A stretch of 64,000 nt of DNA from Candidatus Thorarchaeota archaeon (GTDB lineage: Archaea > Asgardarchaeota > Thorarchaeia > Thorarchaeales > Thorarchaeaceae). The stretch spans positions 186,001 through 250,000 of the forward strand of contig RDOF01000001.1 of the NCBI GenBank assembly GCA_011365025.1, given 5' to 3'. Shown here one piece after another: positions 1-8,620 of the stretch (position 1 is its first letter; every line of letters starts with the position of its first letter). Below the pieces are notes generated by a model, which did no database searches, was not told where the DNA came from, and saw nothing but the letters and a program-made list of their open reading frames with translations. The position numbers and the translations under genes are program-made.

Positions 1-180
1 TATATGTTCCTAGGTTCATCACGTGAAAGACTCGAAAGCAGCAATGCGCCTCCCCACAGAGACATTCGGGCGTTTTCAGAGAAACTGGCTGCTCTTACAG
101 GCTATTATTTGCAAGACGAACAGATTGAAAGCAGAGTAGTACTACTCTCTCGTGCCAAAAAGGTTAGCAAAATAACCTAG
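1..180 (+). CDS. C-terminal fragment of a probable tRNA 4-demethylwyosine synthase (TYW1/Taw1)
   Basis: The first 59 codons are open and end in TAG at 178-180; the 5' part lies outside the window. The residues read YMFLGSSRERL, then PHRDIRAFSEKLAALTGY and ESRVVLLSR. This matches my memory of the C-terminal tail of archaeal TYW1 radical-SAM enzymes, which make the tricyclic wyosine base at G37 of tRNA-Phe. The catalytic radical-SAM core is not visible, so the call rests on the tail alone. A Trm5-family methyltransferase, which supplies the m1G37 substrate for this pathway, lies about 2.5 kb downstream. Confidence 0.6.
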   Translation, partial: YMFLGSSRERLESSNAPPHRDIRAFSEKLAALTGYYLQDEQIESRVVLLSRAKKVSKIT

Positions 181-198
181 AAACAGGGAAGTGAACTT

Positions 199-834
199 AT
201 GAAGCTCTCAGACATACTTCAGCCTCTCAGAAATGAAGTAGAAACGGACGATTCCGTACGCGAACTTGCATTGCCGCTGGCTAGGGCAGCTGTTAGGAAG
301 TGCAGTGAATCGATTAAAGAAACTCATAGGGGAAATTACGAAGCTGCGGCAGCCCTCCTAGAAGAGGCTATGAAAAAGACTGAGAAAGCAAAACAGCAAA
401 TTGAGAATAGCGAGTTCCTTTCATCTTCACGAAACCTTGATACTGCGTACCAAGAGATGGCTGAGGCCGCTAATCTACTCTCGCTTCTAAGAGATGGTGT
501 TTTTACGCCGCCCTCCAACAACGGAATACCTTCTAGACCATACTTAACTGGTCTTGCAGATGCTATTGGAGAACTTAGACGAGCCGTGCTAAACTCCCTT
601 CGTATGGACGATATAGAACGTGCTAACACGCTACTTGAATTCATGGAAGAGATTCTTGACGAACTTGGGACCTTTGATTTTCCCAATGCACTTGTCCCCG
701 AGTTAAGGAGAAAGTGCGATGTGGCTCGATCGCTGATTGAACGCACGCGGGGAGACATTACCACTGCAATTCAGCAAGCCAAACTAATAAAGGAACTTCG
801 GGAGTTCGAAAGCCGGCACAGAAGCAGCGAATAG
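199..834 (+). CDS. Translin-family RNA-binding protein
   Basis: The 211-residue, almost entirely helical protein has the length and helix-rich character of archaeal translins (COG2178). Recognisable stretches are SIKETHRGNYEAAAALLEEA near residues 38-57, YQEMAEAANLLSLL near 84-97, the YLTGLADAIGELRRAVL helix near 115-131, and the C-terminal RRKCDVARSLIERTRGDIT. Translin and its partner TRAX bind single-stranded RNA and form the eukaryotic C3PO RNase; archaeal homologues are thought to bind or cleave RNA. It starts 18 nt after the preceding gene and ends 17 nt before ribK, so it probably lies in a short operon with its neighbours. Confidence 0.8.
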   Translation: MKLSDILQPLRNEVETDDSVRELALPLARAAVRKCSESIKETHRGNYEAAAALLEEAMKKTEKAKQQIENSEFLSSSRNLDTAYQEMAEAANLLSLLRDGVFTPPSNNGIPSRPYLTGLADAIGELRRAVLNSLRMDDIERANTLLEFMEEILDELGTFDFPNALVPELRRKCDVARSLIERTRGDITTAIQQAKLIKELREFESRHRSSE

Positions 835-851
835 TTGAGGATGAAGAGATT

Positions 852-1532
852 ATGATATCACCAGAGACCTGGTTCACACTCTATACTCTCGCCCAAGAAG
901 GCGCCATGCACAAAGGGGCAATTCTCACAACCCGTAGACTGGGCGAACTTCTTCAGGTAAGCCAACAAACCGCATCTAGAAGGATTTCGACCTGTGTGGA
1001 GGAGGGCTACATAACAAGGATACATACAGCAAATGGAATGGTCGTTGAGATATCAGACAAGGGGCGAAAGGAGCTGGATAGTGTGCGGTCCGCGCTTGAG
1101 TTGGCATTTACTGCTCAAGTCGATGAAATTAGCATTGAAGGAACAGTTGTTTATGGGCTTGGAGAAGGAGCATACTATGTTGATATGTACGCTCAGCGGT
1201 TCGAAAAGGCCTTGGGATTCAAACCTTATTCAGGAACCCTAAATGTGAAGATCACAGATGAAAGGGCTCGAAAGGCATTGGCGAGAATGAAACAGACACC
1301 GCCTTTGATTGTACCGGGATTCACCCAAGAAGGACGCACCTTCGGCGATGTGGTCTGCTATCATGTCTTGGTAAATCAGAAGGTGGAGGGGGCTGTGGTC
1401 ATTGCCCAACGTACTCATCATGGACAGAATATTCTGGAAGTGGTTTCACCATTCAATCTTAGAAGACGTTTGAGGTTGAAGGATAACGATACTGTGACCT
1501 TGACACTTATCCCGCTGCATCTAGCGAAATAG
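852..1532 (+). CDS. ribK: CTP-dependent riboflavin kinase with N-terminal winged helix
   Basis: This archaeal riboflavin kinase makes FMN from riboflavin using CTP. The 226-residue protein has two parts. Residues 1-80 form a winged-helix DNA-binding domain (GELLQVSQQTASRRISTCVE, then a wing ITRIHTANGMVVEIS). Residues 95-226 form the RibK beta-barrel, with the diagnostic GLGEGAYYVDMYAQRF and GTLNV motifs. The two-domain form is common in archaea and suggests that the protein also regulates transcription, possibly of flavin genes. The ATG at 852 follows a purine-rich leader (GAGGATGAAGAG). Confidence 0.9.
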   Translation: MISPETWFTLYTLAQEGAMHKGAILTTRRLGELLQVSQQTASRRISTCVEEGYITRIHTANGMVVEISDKGRKELDSVRSALELAFTAQVDEISIEGTVVYGLGEGAYYVDMYAQRFEKALGFKPYSGTLNVKITDERARKALARMKQTPPLIVPGFTQEGRTFGDVVCYHVLVNQKVEGAVVIAQRTHHGQNILEVVSPFNLRRRLRLKDNDTVTLTLIPLHLAK

Positions 1533-1534
1533 AA

Positions 1535-2236
1535 CTAATGACCATATTCTCCGGTCAACGGCACAAATGCAACACCGCCCCACCTTCGAGTTCTCACTTG
1601 GGAGTCCAAGTCCTTCTCTACAAGCATTAACTCCTGATAGAATCCTCGACTTCCTACAGGAATGAGCATGATTCCCCCTGGCTTAAGCTGGTCTAGAAGT
1701 GGACTGGGGATTGTTGGTGCTGCAGCTGCGACAAAAATTCTGTCAAACGGGGCTTTCTCAGGAAGACCCTTTCCGCCATCACCATAAATCAGAGTCACCC
1801 TGTCGGCATACCCTGTTCGTTCCAGATTTGCCCGTGCAAAATCGATTAGTTCTTTGACTATCTCAATGGTGTAAACGTGCCCCGGATTGCTTGCCCCTTC
1901 AGGTGCAATCATCTCTGCACAGAGAGCTGCATGATATCCAGAGCCAGCTCCTACTTCCAGAACAATCATTCCCTCTTCAAGTTTCAAGCCTTCGCACATT
2001 ATCACGCACATGTGTGGGGCAGAGATAGTCTGGCCATGTCCTATTGAGAGAGGTGAATCCTTGTAGGCGTGTCTTCTTGCTGATGGCAGTACATACTCCT
2101 CACGAGGGACTGACCTGAATGCGTGTTCCATGGACTCTGTCTTGATGTACCCCCTTCGCTTGAGCTGATTCACTAAATAATCAATTTCTCTGGCAAAGGG
2201 ATTGGCAGACATTCCTATCGATGCTACTAGAACCAT
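1535..2236 (-). CDS. pcm: Protein-L-isoaspartate O-methyltransferase
   Basis: Pcm methylates abnormal L-isoaspartyl residues with S-adenosylmethionine, starting repair of aged proteins in the cytosol. The protein carries the family signature VPREEYVLP, the SIGHGQTISAPHM substrate loop, and the SAM-binding VLEVGAGSGYHAA motif. Its length (225-233 residues) is normal. Two starts are possible: ATG at 2236 or ATG at 2212, the latter beginning MSANPFAREID, nearer the usual family start. It is divergent from the DUF371 gene and its stop lies 2 nt from the ribK stop (convergent). Confidence 0.92.
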   Translation of the reverse strand: MVLVASIGMSANPFAREIDYLVNQLKRRGYIKTESMEHAFRSVPREEYVLPSARRHAYKDSPLSIGHGQTISAPHMCVIMCEGLKLEEGMIVLEVGAGSGYHAALCAEMIAPEGASNPGHVYTIEIVKELIDFARANLERTGYADRVTLIYGDGGKGLPEKAPFDRIFVAAAAPTIPSPLLDQLKPGGIMLIPVGSRGFYQELMLVEKDLDSQVRTRRWGGVAFVPLTGEYGH

Positions 2237-2271
2237 GCAATGATAAAAGCGTTCACAGTGAAGGAAATTTC

Positions 2272-2700
2272 ATGCAGAGAGTGGAATTTCGAGCCTTTGG
2301 GCATCAGAATATCATCGGTAAGCATTCCACTACACTTGAGATTACCTCGGAAAGAAACCTCACCAAACAGGGAACGTGCATAGTAGGGGTAAATGCAACT
2401 GCTACTCTGAACAAGTTGGATAAGAGCCTCAAGGCACTTGCTATGCTGAATACCACCAGGATTGTTCTCAGGATGACTACCGATGGCCTTACAGAGGAGG
2501 TTTCAGGTTGGGGCGGTCCTGGACTCACCTATTCCGACAGCACAAGTATGGTGGCCAGAACAAGTTCCTACGAATGCGACCGAACATTAATGGTCAGGGC
2601 TGATAAAGCAGCATCCGATTTGAATCGGTCATTTGTAGAACGGCTAAAGTCCCCTGGCACAACACTTCATTGTGAAGTGTCATTCTTTACAGGACCCTGA
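2272..2700 (+). CDS. DUF371 family protein
   Basis: From the ATG at 2272 the 142-residue protein reads as archaeal DUF371: FRAFGHQNIIGKHSTTLEIT near residues 5-24, then GTCIVGVNATATL, and a C-terminal LKSPGTTLHCEVSFF. No biochemical function is established for the family to my knowledge. The start is supported by a GTGAAGG element 8-14 nt upstream, whereas the longer frame from 2221 would overlap the divergent pcm gene. The 3' end overlaps the convergent Trm5 gene by 14 nt. Confidence 0.75.
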   Translation: MQRVEFRAFGHQNIIGKHSTTLEITSERNLTKQGTCIVGVNATATLNKLDKSLKALAMLNTTRIVLRMTTDGLTEEVSGWGGPGLTYSDSTSMVARTSSYECDRTLMVRADKAASDLNRSFVERLKSPGTTLHCEVSFFTGP

Positions 2701-3769
2701 CATCGCATACCATTTGATATTCATACGGGGCACTATCGCGGACTCTTCGAACCCTGCTGATTGTATCCACACTACGACCTGCAGATTCGATCATCTTTGT
2801 GACCTGTACTTGGAGCTCTTTCTCAGGATTTTCGCCACTCAGGAACTCGTAATAATGCAAAAGCCCTCCTGATTTTAGAGCTTGACAAGCATCTTGAATG
2901 AACTCCCTTGCACCTGATGGATGGTTCATGATGATGCGGTCGACCCTGTCTTTAAGCTGCCCTTGAATGTAATCATGGACATTGGAAGCTATTGGAACAA
3001 TTTCCCCGACAAGTTTGTTGAGATGCAGGCTCTCCTTCAAGAGAGCAATGGCTGCAGGATTTATGTCAACAGCGAGGATTTTTGCTGCGTGCGATTTCGC
3101 AATATGAAGAGCGAATGGCCCAACCCCGGTAAACATGTCAAGTATGGTTTCGCCGTCTGTGACCTGATTGGCGACCTGATTGTGCTCCTCCAATAGACGA
3201 GGACTGAAGTAGGCCTTGGCAAGATCTACGCGGATTTTACATCCATACTCGATGTGAATTGTATCAGTCTTATTCTCGCCGGCAAGAAGCACATAGTCAC
3301 GTATCCTTGCCGTTCCAGAAACAGCTCCCATCTTGCCTAAGACAGTGGAAAAGCTTGAATGAACCTTAAGAAAAGTCTCGCCAATAAGCTGTGAGAATTG
3401 CGACAACTCCTCTGGAATCTCAAGGATGGCAATATCACCTACTGAATCATACGCTCTCGGGAGAAGATTCAGCTGGTTCGTTGTGAGAAGACTAGATAGT
3501 GCATCAGCCAACGTATTTGGACCTTCAGTGACTGGAGGAAATTCTCTGGTTCCGATTTCGATATGATCTATCTCGAGAAGGGACTGCGCCTTTCGTAAAG
3601 TCAGCTTGCTAACTAGGGGCAGGTAGAGAGATGAGTCTTCGCTGATGATACGACTATTGGTTGCGAGTAGACCACACTCTAGCAGAATCTTCCGAACTTT
3701 TTCTCCCATTATCGATGGGACTTTGATGTAGGGACTCTCAGAGGGCATTATGATGTAAGAGATGTGCAT
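2687..3769 (-). CDS. Trm5/TYW2-family class I tRNA methyltransferase (G37)
   Basis: The 360-residue protein has an N-terminal D1-like region (VPSIMGEKVRKILLECGLL), a middle D2 domain, and a Rossmann methyltransferase domain with ILDMFTGVGPFALHIAKSHA (SAM site, near 210-230) and IIMNHPSGAREF (motif IV, near 280). This matches Trm5, which makes m1G37 in tRNA to prevent frameshifting; the related Taw2/TYW2 transfers an aminocarboxypropyl group in wyosine synthesis. Motif IV reads NHPSG rather than NLPxx, so the Trm5 subtype is uncertain. A later start at MPSESPY (3748) is also possible. Confidence 0.82.
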   Translation of the reverse strand: MHISYIIMPSESPYIKVPSIMGEKVRKILLECGLLATNSRIISEDSSLYLPLVSKLTLRKAQSLLEIDHIEIGTREFPPVTEGPNTLADALSSLLTTNQLNLLPRAYDSVGDIAILEIPEELSQFSQLIGETFLKVHSSFSTVLGKMGAVSGTARIRDYVLLAGENKTDTIHIEYGCKIRVDLAKAYFSPRLLEEHNQVANQVTDGETILDMFTGVGPFALHIAKSHAAKILAVDINPAAIALLKESLHLNKLVGEIVPIASNVHDYIQGQLKDRVDRIIMNHPSGAREFIQDACQALKSGGLLHYYEFLSGENPEKELQVQVTKMIESAGRSVDTISRVRRVRDSAPYEYQMVCDVRVL

Positions 3770-3806
3770 TCCCTAAGACCGTTGTGCTAGCGTCCTTAAC
3801 TCGTTA

Positions 3807-4883
3807 TCAAAGGCTTGCCTTGATGATTTTGGCGTATTCCTTTCGCTCGAAATCCTTCGTCCCGACCATCATTTGATAGAAGGATTTGTCGCCTCTTATC
3901 CTCGGTTTGACATGCTGGAGTACTCCGGAAACCTCCACTTTGTCCCCAGTCCTCAGTAATCCCCCAAAGGAGCCCTCGTAGATCATAAGTCGGCTTACAA
4001 TCTCGTTCTTAATCAGAGGAATAGGTTCGGATTCTGTGATGTATAATGCGGGTGAGAATAGACCGTACCTATCATCCTTAATATCCATGACAATACGAAT
4101 GGGCATCGACGAGACAGGATGGTATGATTCACTCCCATGCCGGATTGGATACTCATCAGGAAGAAGCACTGGCGTGATGCCAATAGGTCGGTCGTAGCAA
4201 TTCAAGACCTTGCGTCTAGCGAAGAGAAGCCTCACGTCAGCAGGAGTAAGTGCGGGAATCTTGGAGAACATTCTAGACATTGCTAATGCCCAATCATTAA
4301 TCTGGCGCATCTCTATGTGTTCATTGTTTCTAGCCACGTCGAAATAGCCCTTCTCGAGCTTCCACGATGCTTCAAGCCCGTAGATATTCATGTTTACATC
4401 AGACCAACTGGAGCTCTGAGCTTTCCAGAGGATGCTTCCAGCAACCCCTAGACTATCAAAGGAGATGCCAAGGCTGTTGTTGAGGGTTTCAGCCAGTTTC
4501 AATGCATCAGACTCGAGCTTGTCAGCCGGACCATTGTCAATTATTTCGCGGAGCCGCCTCTCGGGGTTGAAGTACTTTGTCACATCCCTTCGAGGAACTT
4601 CCAAGAGTGTGGTACGGAAGTGCGTATCCTTGCGAAGGTATTCTGCGGGAACAAATCGCATACCTCGAACGGCTGAATCGGAACCCCCGAAGAACAACCT
4701 TCGATACTTTACATCGCCAACTTTCCACCGACCAAGGGAATCAGGAATGTACTTTAGAAATGATAGGAAACGGTTTCTGGGTTGGATATGGCCCAAGACA
4801 ACATAGACTCTCCCTTCCTTGTCGCGAAATACATCACGATCCCTTGCATAGTCCGGTGGGTCTATCTCTGCGGGGTTATCCAA
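3807..4883 (-). CDS. Predicted nucleotidyltransferase, archaeal COG1665 type
   Basis: The 358-residue protein begins with the archaeal COG1665 pattern (DYARDRDVFRDKEGRVYVVLG, then LKYIPD and GRWK). A central SLGVAGSILW followed by MNIYGLEASW resembles the helix-G-S element of nucleotidyltransferases. The C-terminal third, with a GDKVEVSGVLQHV segment, may be an OB-like nucleic-acid-binding domain. The family lacks a firm function; the assignment is from motif memory. The gene is alone on its transcript side, 37 nt upstream of the trm5-like start. Confidence 0.6.
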   Translation of the reverse strand: MDNPAEIDPPDYARDRDVFRDKEGRVYVVLGHIQPRNRFLSFLKYIPDSLGRWKVGDVKYRRLFFGGSDSAVRGMRFVPAEYLRKDTHFRTTLLEVPRRDVTKYFNPERRLREIIDNGPADKLESDALKLAETLNNSLGISFDSLGVAGSILWKAQSSSWSDVNMNIYGLEASWKLEKGYFDVARNNEHIEMRQINDWALAMSRMFSKIPALTPADVRLLFARRKVLNCYDRPIGITPVLLPDEYPIRHGSESYHPVSSMPIRIVMDIKDDRYGLFSPALYITESEPIPLIKNEIVSRLMIYEGSFGGLLRTGDKVEVSGVLQHVKPRIRGDKSFYQMMVGTKDFERKEYAKIIKASL

Positions 4884-4961
4884 GTTCCCAGACCTCTTTG
4901 CATTTGGTGAAAGCTACACAGATTAGGAGCTACTACATTCATAGTTCCGAGGGAATCACTA

Positions 4962-6170
4962 GTGCGTATCCTCCATCTCTGCGACAGTATAAACCCGAGT
5001 GGGCTTGGAGGCTATGAATCTTATTTGCACCATCTCTCCGCACAGCTTGCTTCTGCAGACCATGAATCAATTGTTACTACACAGTCTCCCACTAGGAACT
5101 CTCCAGAAAGATTAGAACGCGAGCATTACATGCTGTGTCACCTAAAAGGCAATCTCTTGGAGGCGAGAAAATGGGAATACTACGCTATGTCAGAAGCTGT
5201 GCGTAATGCTGCAGCTAGCGAGCTTTTCAAAGTGAATGATGTGGCGGAGAATGCTCTTCTCTTGGCGAAAGAGCTCGAGGACCTAATTGAGAATTGGAAA
5301 CCGGATATCATACATGCGCACAGCACCTATGTTGTATTCAATCGGGTTCTGGCCAAACTAAAAACCGATTCCGCCTTAGATATCCCCTCTATTGTGACTA
5401 TTCACGGATTGCCAAAACCACTTGTTCTCCCTGGTGGAAAAGAAACAACAGATTATGACGAACTAGTATCGGCATTTCCTTTCAAATTGGCACTTGGAGT
5501 AAGCAAAACAGTGTCACAGGCTCTAAGAGAGTATCTCAAACCATTGGGACTCGAGCACCTTGTCCGTACCGAGTACCTTGGAGTGGACATGTCTCTGTTC
5601 AAACCTCGTCCGAATCTTGAGAAGAGATGGGATGTTGCTTTCATGGGCAGATTGGAAGAGATGAAATCTGTCGACCTTTTTCCAAAGATGCTTGCGCTCC
5701 TTAAATTAACGCATCCTGATCTGAAGATGATACTGACAGGGGATGGTTCTCTCAAGATGCGTTTGTTGGAGGATATTGAACATCTAGGAGTGGGATCACT
5801 CGTAGAATATAGAGGCGTTGTGGAGGCGGAGAAGATTCCGGAATTAATCAATCAGAGCCGTGTCTTCCTCTACCCCTCTAGAAGAGAACCTTTCGGGCTT
5901 TCCATAGTGGAGGCCATGGCCTGCGGAGTGCCAGTGGTTACAACTGACGTCTTTGGCCCCAGCGAGATTGTAAGGCACAAGTGGGACGGCTATGTTGTGC
6001 CAGTGGATGATGTGCATGCTCTTGCAGAAGCAATAGAAACACTTCTGTTGGATGCTAATCTCAGATTGAAACTCGGCAGAAATGCCATGAACTCGGTGAA
6101 GAAACGGTTTGATATTAGACTGCATGCCAAGCGCCTAACAGGCATATACAGAGAAGTTCTTCCATGGTAA
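4962..6170 (+). CDS. GT4-family glycosyltransferase
   Basis: The 402-residue protein has two Rossmann-like halves of the GT-B fold. The N-terminus MRILHLCDSINPSGLGGYES includes the glycine-rich acceptor-side loop. The C-terminal half holds EPFGLSIVEAMACGVPVV (near residues 308-325), the E-x7-E motif of GT4 enzymes, followed by the usual GPSEIV segment. Such enzymes transfer a sugar from a nucleotide donor to a lipid- or glycan-linked acceptor; the substrate cannot be read. The start is a GTG preceded by GAGGGA. It converges on the isopentenyl phosphate kinase gene with a hairpin between them. Confidence 0.85.
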   Translation: MRILHLCDSINPSGLGGYESYLHHLSAQLASADHESIVTTQSPTRNSPERLEREHYMLCHLKGNLLEARKWEYYAMSEAVRNAAASELFKVNDVAENALLLAKELEDLIENWKPDIIHAHSTYVVFNRVLAKLKTDSALDIPSIVTIHGLPKPLVLPGGKETTDYDELVSAFPFKLALGVSKTVSQALREYLKPLGLEHLVRTEYLGVDMSLFKPRPNLEKRWDVAFMGRLEEMKSVDLFPKMLALLKLTHPDLKMILTGDGSLKMRLLEDIEHLGVGSLVEYRGVVEAEKIPELINQSRVFLYPSRREPFGLSIVEAMACGVPVVTTDVFGPSEIVRHKWDGYVVPVDDVHALAEAIETLLLDANLRLKLGRNAMNSVKKRFDIRLHAKRLTGIYREVLPW

Positions 6171-6180
6171 AAAGAAACAG

Positions 6181-6201
6181 GTGGGGCACGACTAGCCCCA
6201 C
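6181..6201. terminator. Perfect hairpin between convergent genes
   Basis: GTGGGGC, a 7-nt loop ACGACTA, and GCCCCAC form a perfect 7-bp stem in the 39-nt gap between the convergent GT4 and isopentenyl phosphate kinase genes. It probably ends transcripts from both sides. Confidence 0.5.
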
Positions 6202-6209
6202 ACTGAGTG

Positions 6210-7028
6210 TCATTTGGCCACAATTCTTGTGGCTGCGACTGGTTTTCCTTCGAGGAAGGATTTGAGATGACCGTACTCCATCATGGATAGGAGTCCTACT
6301 TCTAGGCCTTGCCTAATTTCTGGCATTACTGGAAGCAGGGATTGCAACTTCCCTTTCATCTTCCCACTTGCATCTACAGCTTCAGACTTGCCCATCTGTT
6401 TGAGGGTTGCCTCCAGCTGGCTCAAATCCACAGTTTCGAATAGAGTGGCTTCCGGATTGACCTTTGGATCTGTATCGTAGACACCAGATACGTCCGAGGC
6501 GAAAATGAGGTGTGTCGCTCCAAGTTCCTTTGCAATAATGACAGCAAGCTGGTCACCGCTGCCAACGCTCCATCCCATAACCGAGTCAATTAGGATATCA
6601 CCCCCTAGCAGCGGGACCATTCCAATCGATGCAAAGCCCTTGAGCGGCTCAAGGAAGTAGTTGGTCATCCTCATCCTTTCTGCAGTCACCATTGATGACG
6701 GATACATCAGACATACGGGAATACCGACCCTCTGAAGCTCCTTTACTATAATGTGACGAAGTGTGGCCACGCTCTCTTGAGTTTCAGAGAGAGGTAGTAG
6801 CTGCTCTGGACCGTGGAATCCTTTGTGCAAATTGTACTTGAGGACCGGCGGATGACCATAAGAACCAACACCGTGCAATAGAACCAGAGATTGTATCAGA
6901 CCCTCATCAAGACACTCCTTTATCTCCTGAACGAGAGAACTCAATACTTTTTCTCTATATGTGTACGGTTTTGTCTTGTCAGTCAACAACGAACCGCCAA
7001 GCTTGATGACTGTCAGTTCCTTGGTCAT
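6210..7028 (-). CDS. Isopentenyl phosphate kinase
   Basis: This amino-acid-kinase-fold enzyme phosphorylates isopentenyl phosphate to isopentenyl diphosphate in the archaeal mevalonate pathway. Seen: the N-terminal VIKLGGSLLTDK phosphate loop, LLHGVGSYGHPPVLKY with the family histidine (near residues 50-66), and IFASDVSGVYDTDP toward the C-terminus. Family members also accept longer prenyl monophosphates such as geranyl phosphate, which matters for the adjacent prenol-kinase-like gene. The 272-residue length is normal. The gene starts 19 nt after the upstream kinase-like gene, so the two probably form one operon. Confidence 0.92.
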   Translation of the reverse strand: MTKELTVIKLGGSLLTDKTKPYTYREKVLSSLVQEIKECLDEGLIQSLVLLHGVGSYGHPPVLKYNLHKGFHGPEQLLPLSETQESVATLRHIIVKELQRVGIPVCLMYPSSMVTAERMRMTNYFLEPLKGFASIGMVPLLGGDILIDSVMGWSVGSGDQLAVIIAKELGATHLIFASDVSGVYDTDPKVNPEATLFETVDLSQLEATLKQMGKSEAVDASGKMKGKLQSLLPVMPEIRQGLEVGLLSMMEYGHLKSFLEGKPVAATRIVAK

Positions 7029-7047
7029 TGGGCATCACTACTCAAAC

Positions 7048-7878
7048 TCAGAATAGAGTGAACAATGGATATGGCCAGAATAGGCCAATGAATGGAAGTA
7101 GTAGACACATCACAATGGCGACAATGGTGATTGTGATGTTATCTAGGCCCTTAGGAGTCAGCGCCTCGACAATTGTAGCTACAATACTGACAACGATGAT
7201 GGGAACAAACAGGTCAGCCAGTGCAAAGGTAGAAACCTCGATTGAGAAGAGGAATACCAGAATAGTACTGAATAGGACAGAACCAATGAACATGCCAATG
7301 ACACCAGCTATGGTCTTTTCAGCTCCGCCAATTCCAAATTTCTTCTCGCCTCCATACTTGCGTCCGATGACATCTGCAAAACCATCACCGCCGGCCAGAC
7401 AACCAAAAACAATCAGAGCCAATGGAGTGGCACTGGCAAGATCGGCGATACCTCCTGCAGTTGGCACATAGAACCAAAGAACAGCTACGACCACCATAAG
7501 GAATGCGTAGTATAGCGTACCACCGAGTAGTTCTCTGGGATCTCCAGATCTAGACATGGAACCCACGAAGTCTTCATTGACCATCTTCCCGGTCCCAATT
7601 GCTACAAAGAGTATCACAAACAACAAGGGCACGATTAGTGCCAGCCAGCGGCTAAAGACTGTACCTGAGAAGAGCACCCAAGTGACAACCCAAAGCGGAG
7701 CGGCAAAGGTATGAATCACCTTTCTAGTGACTGTTGTCGAAAGTTTTCCGCTCTTTTCGATTGCAGCGTTTATTTGAACCAGCATTAGTATCAAAAAGAA
7801 CGAGATAATGAAAGCGATTATGTCCCAGACAAGGTCGAGTCCGGGAAAACCCAGCATATCGAATAAATTGAACACCAT
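7048..7878 (-). CDS. Dolichol/phytol-kinase-like polytopic membrane protein (predicted CTP-dependent prenol kinase)
   Basis: About 276 residues with seven or more hydrophobic segments. The diagnostic piece is GDGFADVIGRKYGGEKKFGI followed by GAEKTIAGVIGMF (near residues 165-200), the CTP-binding signature of the dolichol kinase/phytol kinase/CDP-diglyceride synthase superfamily. Kinase members of this group transfer phosphate from CTP to a prenyl alcohol in the membrane. The substrate is not readable and a cytidylyltransferase role remains possible; archaeol cytidylylation is already assigned to carS elsewhere in the window. The ATG at 7878 is preferred because GGAGG lies 9 nt upstream. It is followed 19 nt later by isopentenyl phosphate kinase. 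Confidence 0.75.
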   Translation of the reverse strand: MVFNLFDMLGFPGLDLVWDIIAFIISFFLILMLVQINAAIEKSGKLSTTVTRKVIHTFAAPLWVVTWVLFSGTVFSRWLALIVPLLFVILFVAIGTGKMVNEDFVGSMSRSGDPRELLGGTLYYAFLMVVVAVLWFYVPTAGGIADLASATPLALIVFGCLAGGDGFADVIGRKYGGEKKFGIGGAEKTIAGVIGMFIGSVLFSTILVFLFSIEVSTFALADLFVPIIVVSIVATIVEALTPKGLDNITITIVAIVMCLLLPFIGLFWPYPLFTLF

Positions 7879-7960
7879 GTTGCCAATTTCCTCCAAGATA
7901 ATTGGTCTTCAAGGGAAACCATTGCCTAACCTAAAAATCTGCCGAGAGATACGAAAGAAT

Positions 7961-7984
7961 AGAGAGGGCCGTAGAGCCCTCTCT
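7961..7984. terminator. Strong hairpin between the LDI array and the kinase pair
   Basis: AGAGAGGGC, loop CGTAGA, GCCCTCTCT form a perfect 9-bp stem 12 nt past the stop of the first membrane-protein gene. On the minus strand it is followed by ATTCTTT. It probably ends the array transcript, so the kinase genes may have their own promoter in 7885-7960. Confidence 0.55.
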
Positions 7985-7995
7985 TTTTACTATGT

Positions 7996-8607
7996 TTACA
8001 ATGCTGCAGGAAAGACCTTGGTCATGAAGGCATGCCAAATCCGGGCAAGCACTGGTGTAAGAAAGGCGACGGTCAGCAGGCCTTGGGTTAGAAGAGGCAG
8101 CATCACAAACCCAATGACCGCCATTGTTGCAGCGCCCTCAATGGCGAGCCCTATTACTGTGACTAAGAGAAGGGTGAAGGTCATTCCAACTGTCGACATG
8201 ATGGACAACTTGACCAATGAACGACCATTGTCTAGTTCATACGAAGCTAGTCCAACCACAAAGCCCATGAATCCGTATGCGAACGCGGACAATGTCATTG
8301 TGACTATGGTTCCGCTCAGCAAGATGCCCGCTAGAAGCTCCCCAAGATAGCCAGTGAGTAGGCCAGCAATAGGACCTCGAATAGCTCCCACCAACGCAAT
8401 CACTGAAAGAGCCGGAAGAAGGCCAAGTGTGAACAGATCGACCATGATGTAAGGCCAAGACACCCACTTCAAGACGACATAGATAGCTGTTCCAAGCAAG
8501 GCGGTAAGCAGTGTTCCCAAGAGGACCTTTGGTTCTTGAATTTGGAGTCTCTCCAGCACTGTCTTTCCACCACTACTCTCTTTCTGTGCTGTTAATTCTT
8601 CATTCAT
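7996..8607 (-). CDS. ECF-S-component-like membrane protein, copy 1 (partner of LDI-like copy 1)
   Basis: About 203 residues with a short polar N-terminus and five or six membrane segments. The motif RGPIAGLLTGYLGELL (near 80-96) and the segment GFVVGLASYELDNGRSLVK are repeated in the other three copies. The fold pattern resembles substrate-binding S components of energy-coupling factor importers, although no EcfA ATPase or EcfT gene is in the window. The ATG at 8607 is chosen because GAGGTG lies 9 nt upstream, as in the sister copies; GTG codons at 8619 and 8616 are alternatives. It follows LDI-like copy 1 by 13 nt, and the LDI stop codon is part of its Shine-Dalgarno sequence. Confidence 0.75.
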   Translation of the reverse strand: MNEELTAQKESSGGKTVLERLQIQEPKVLLGTLLTALLGTAIYVVLKWVSWPYIMVDLFTLGLLPALSVIALVGAIRGPIAGLLTGYLGELLAGILLSGTIVTMTLSAFAYGFMGFVVGLASYELDNGRSLVKLSIMSTVGMTFTLLLVTVIGLAIEGAATMAVIGFVMLPLLTQGLLTVAFLTPVLARIWHAFMTKVFPAAL

Positions 8608-8620
8608 GTCGCTCACCACC

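Noticed and set aside
7028..8350. Plus-strand open frames of 147 and 180 codons opposite the kinase and membrane-protein genes
   Set aside because: They are antisense to genes with clear membrane topology and motifs and have a biased, Thr/Ser/Pro-rich composition typical of antisense to hydrophobic genes.
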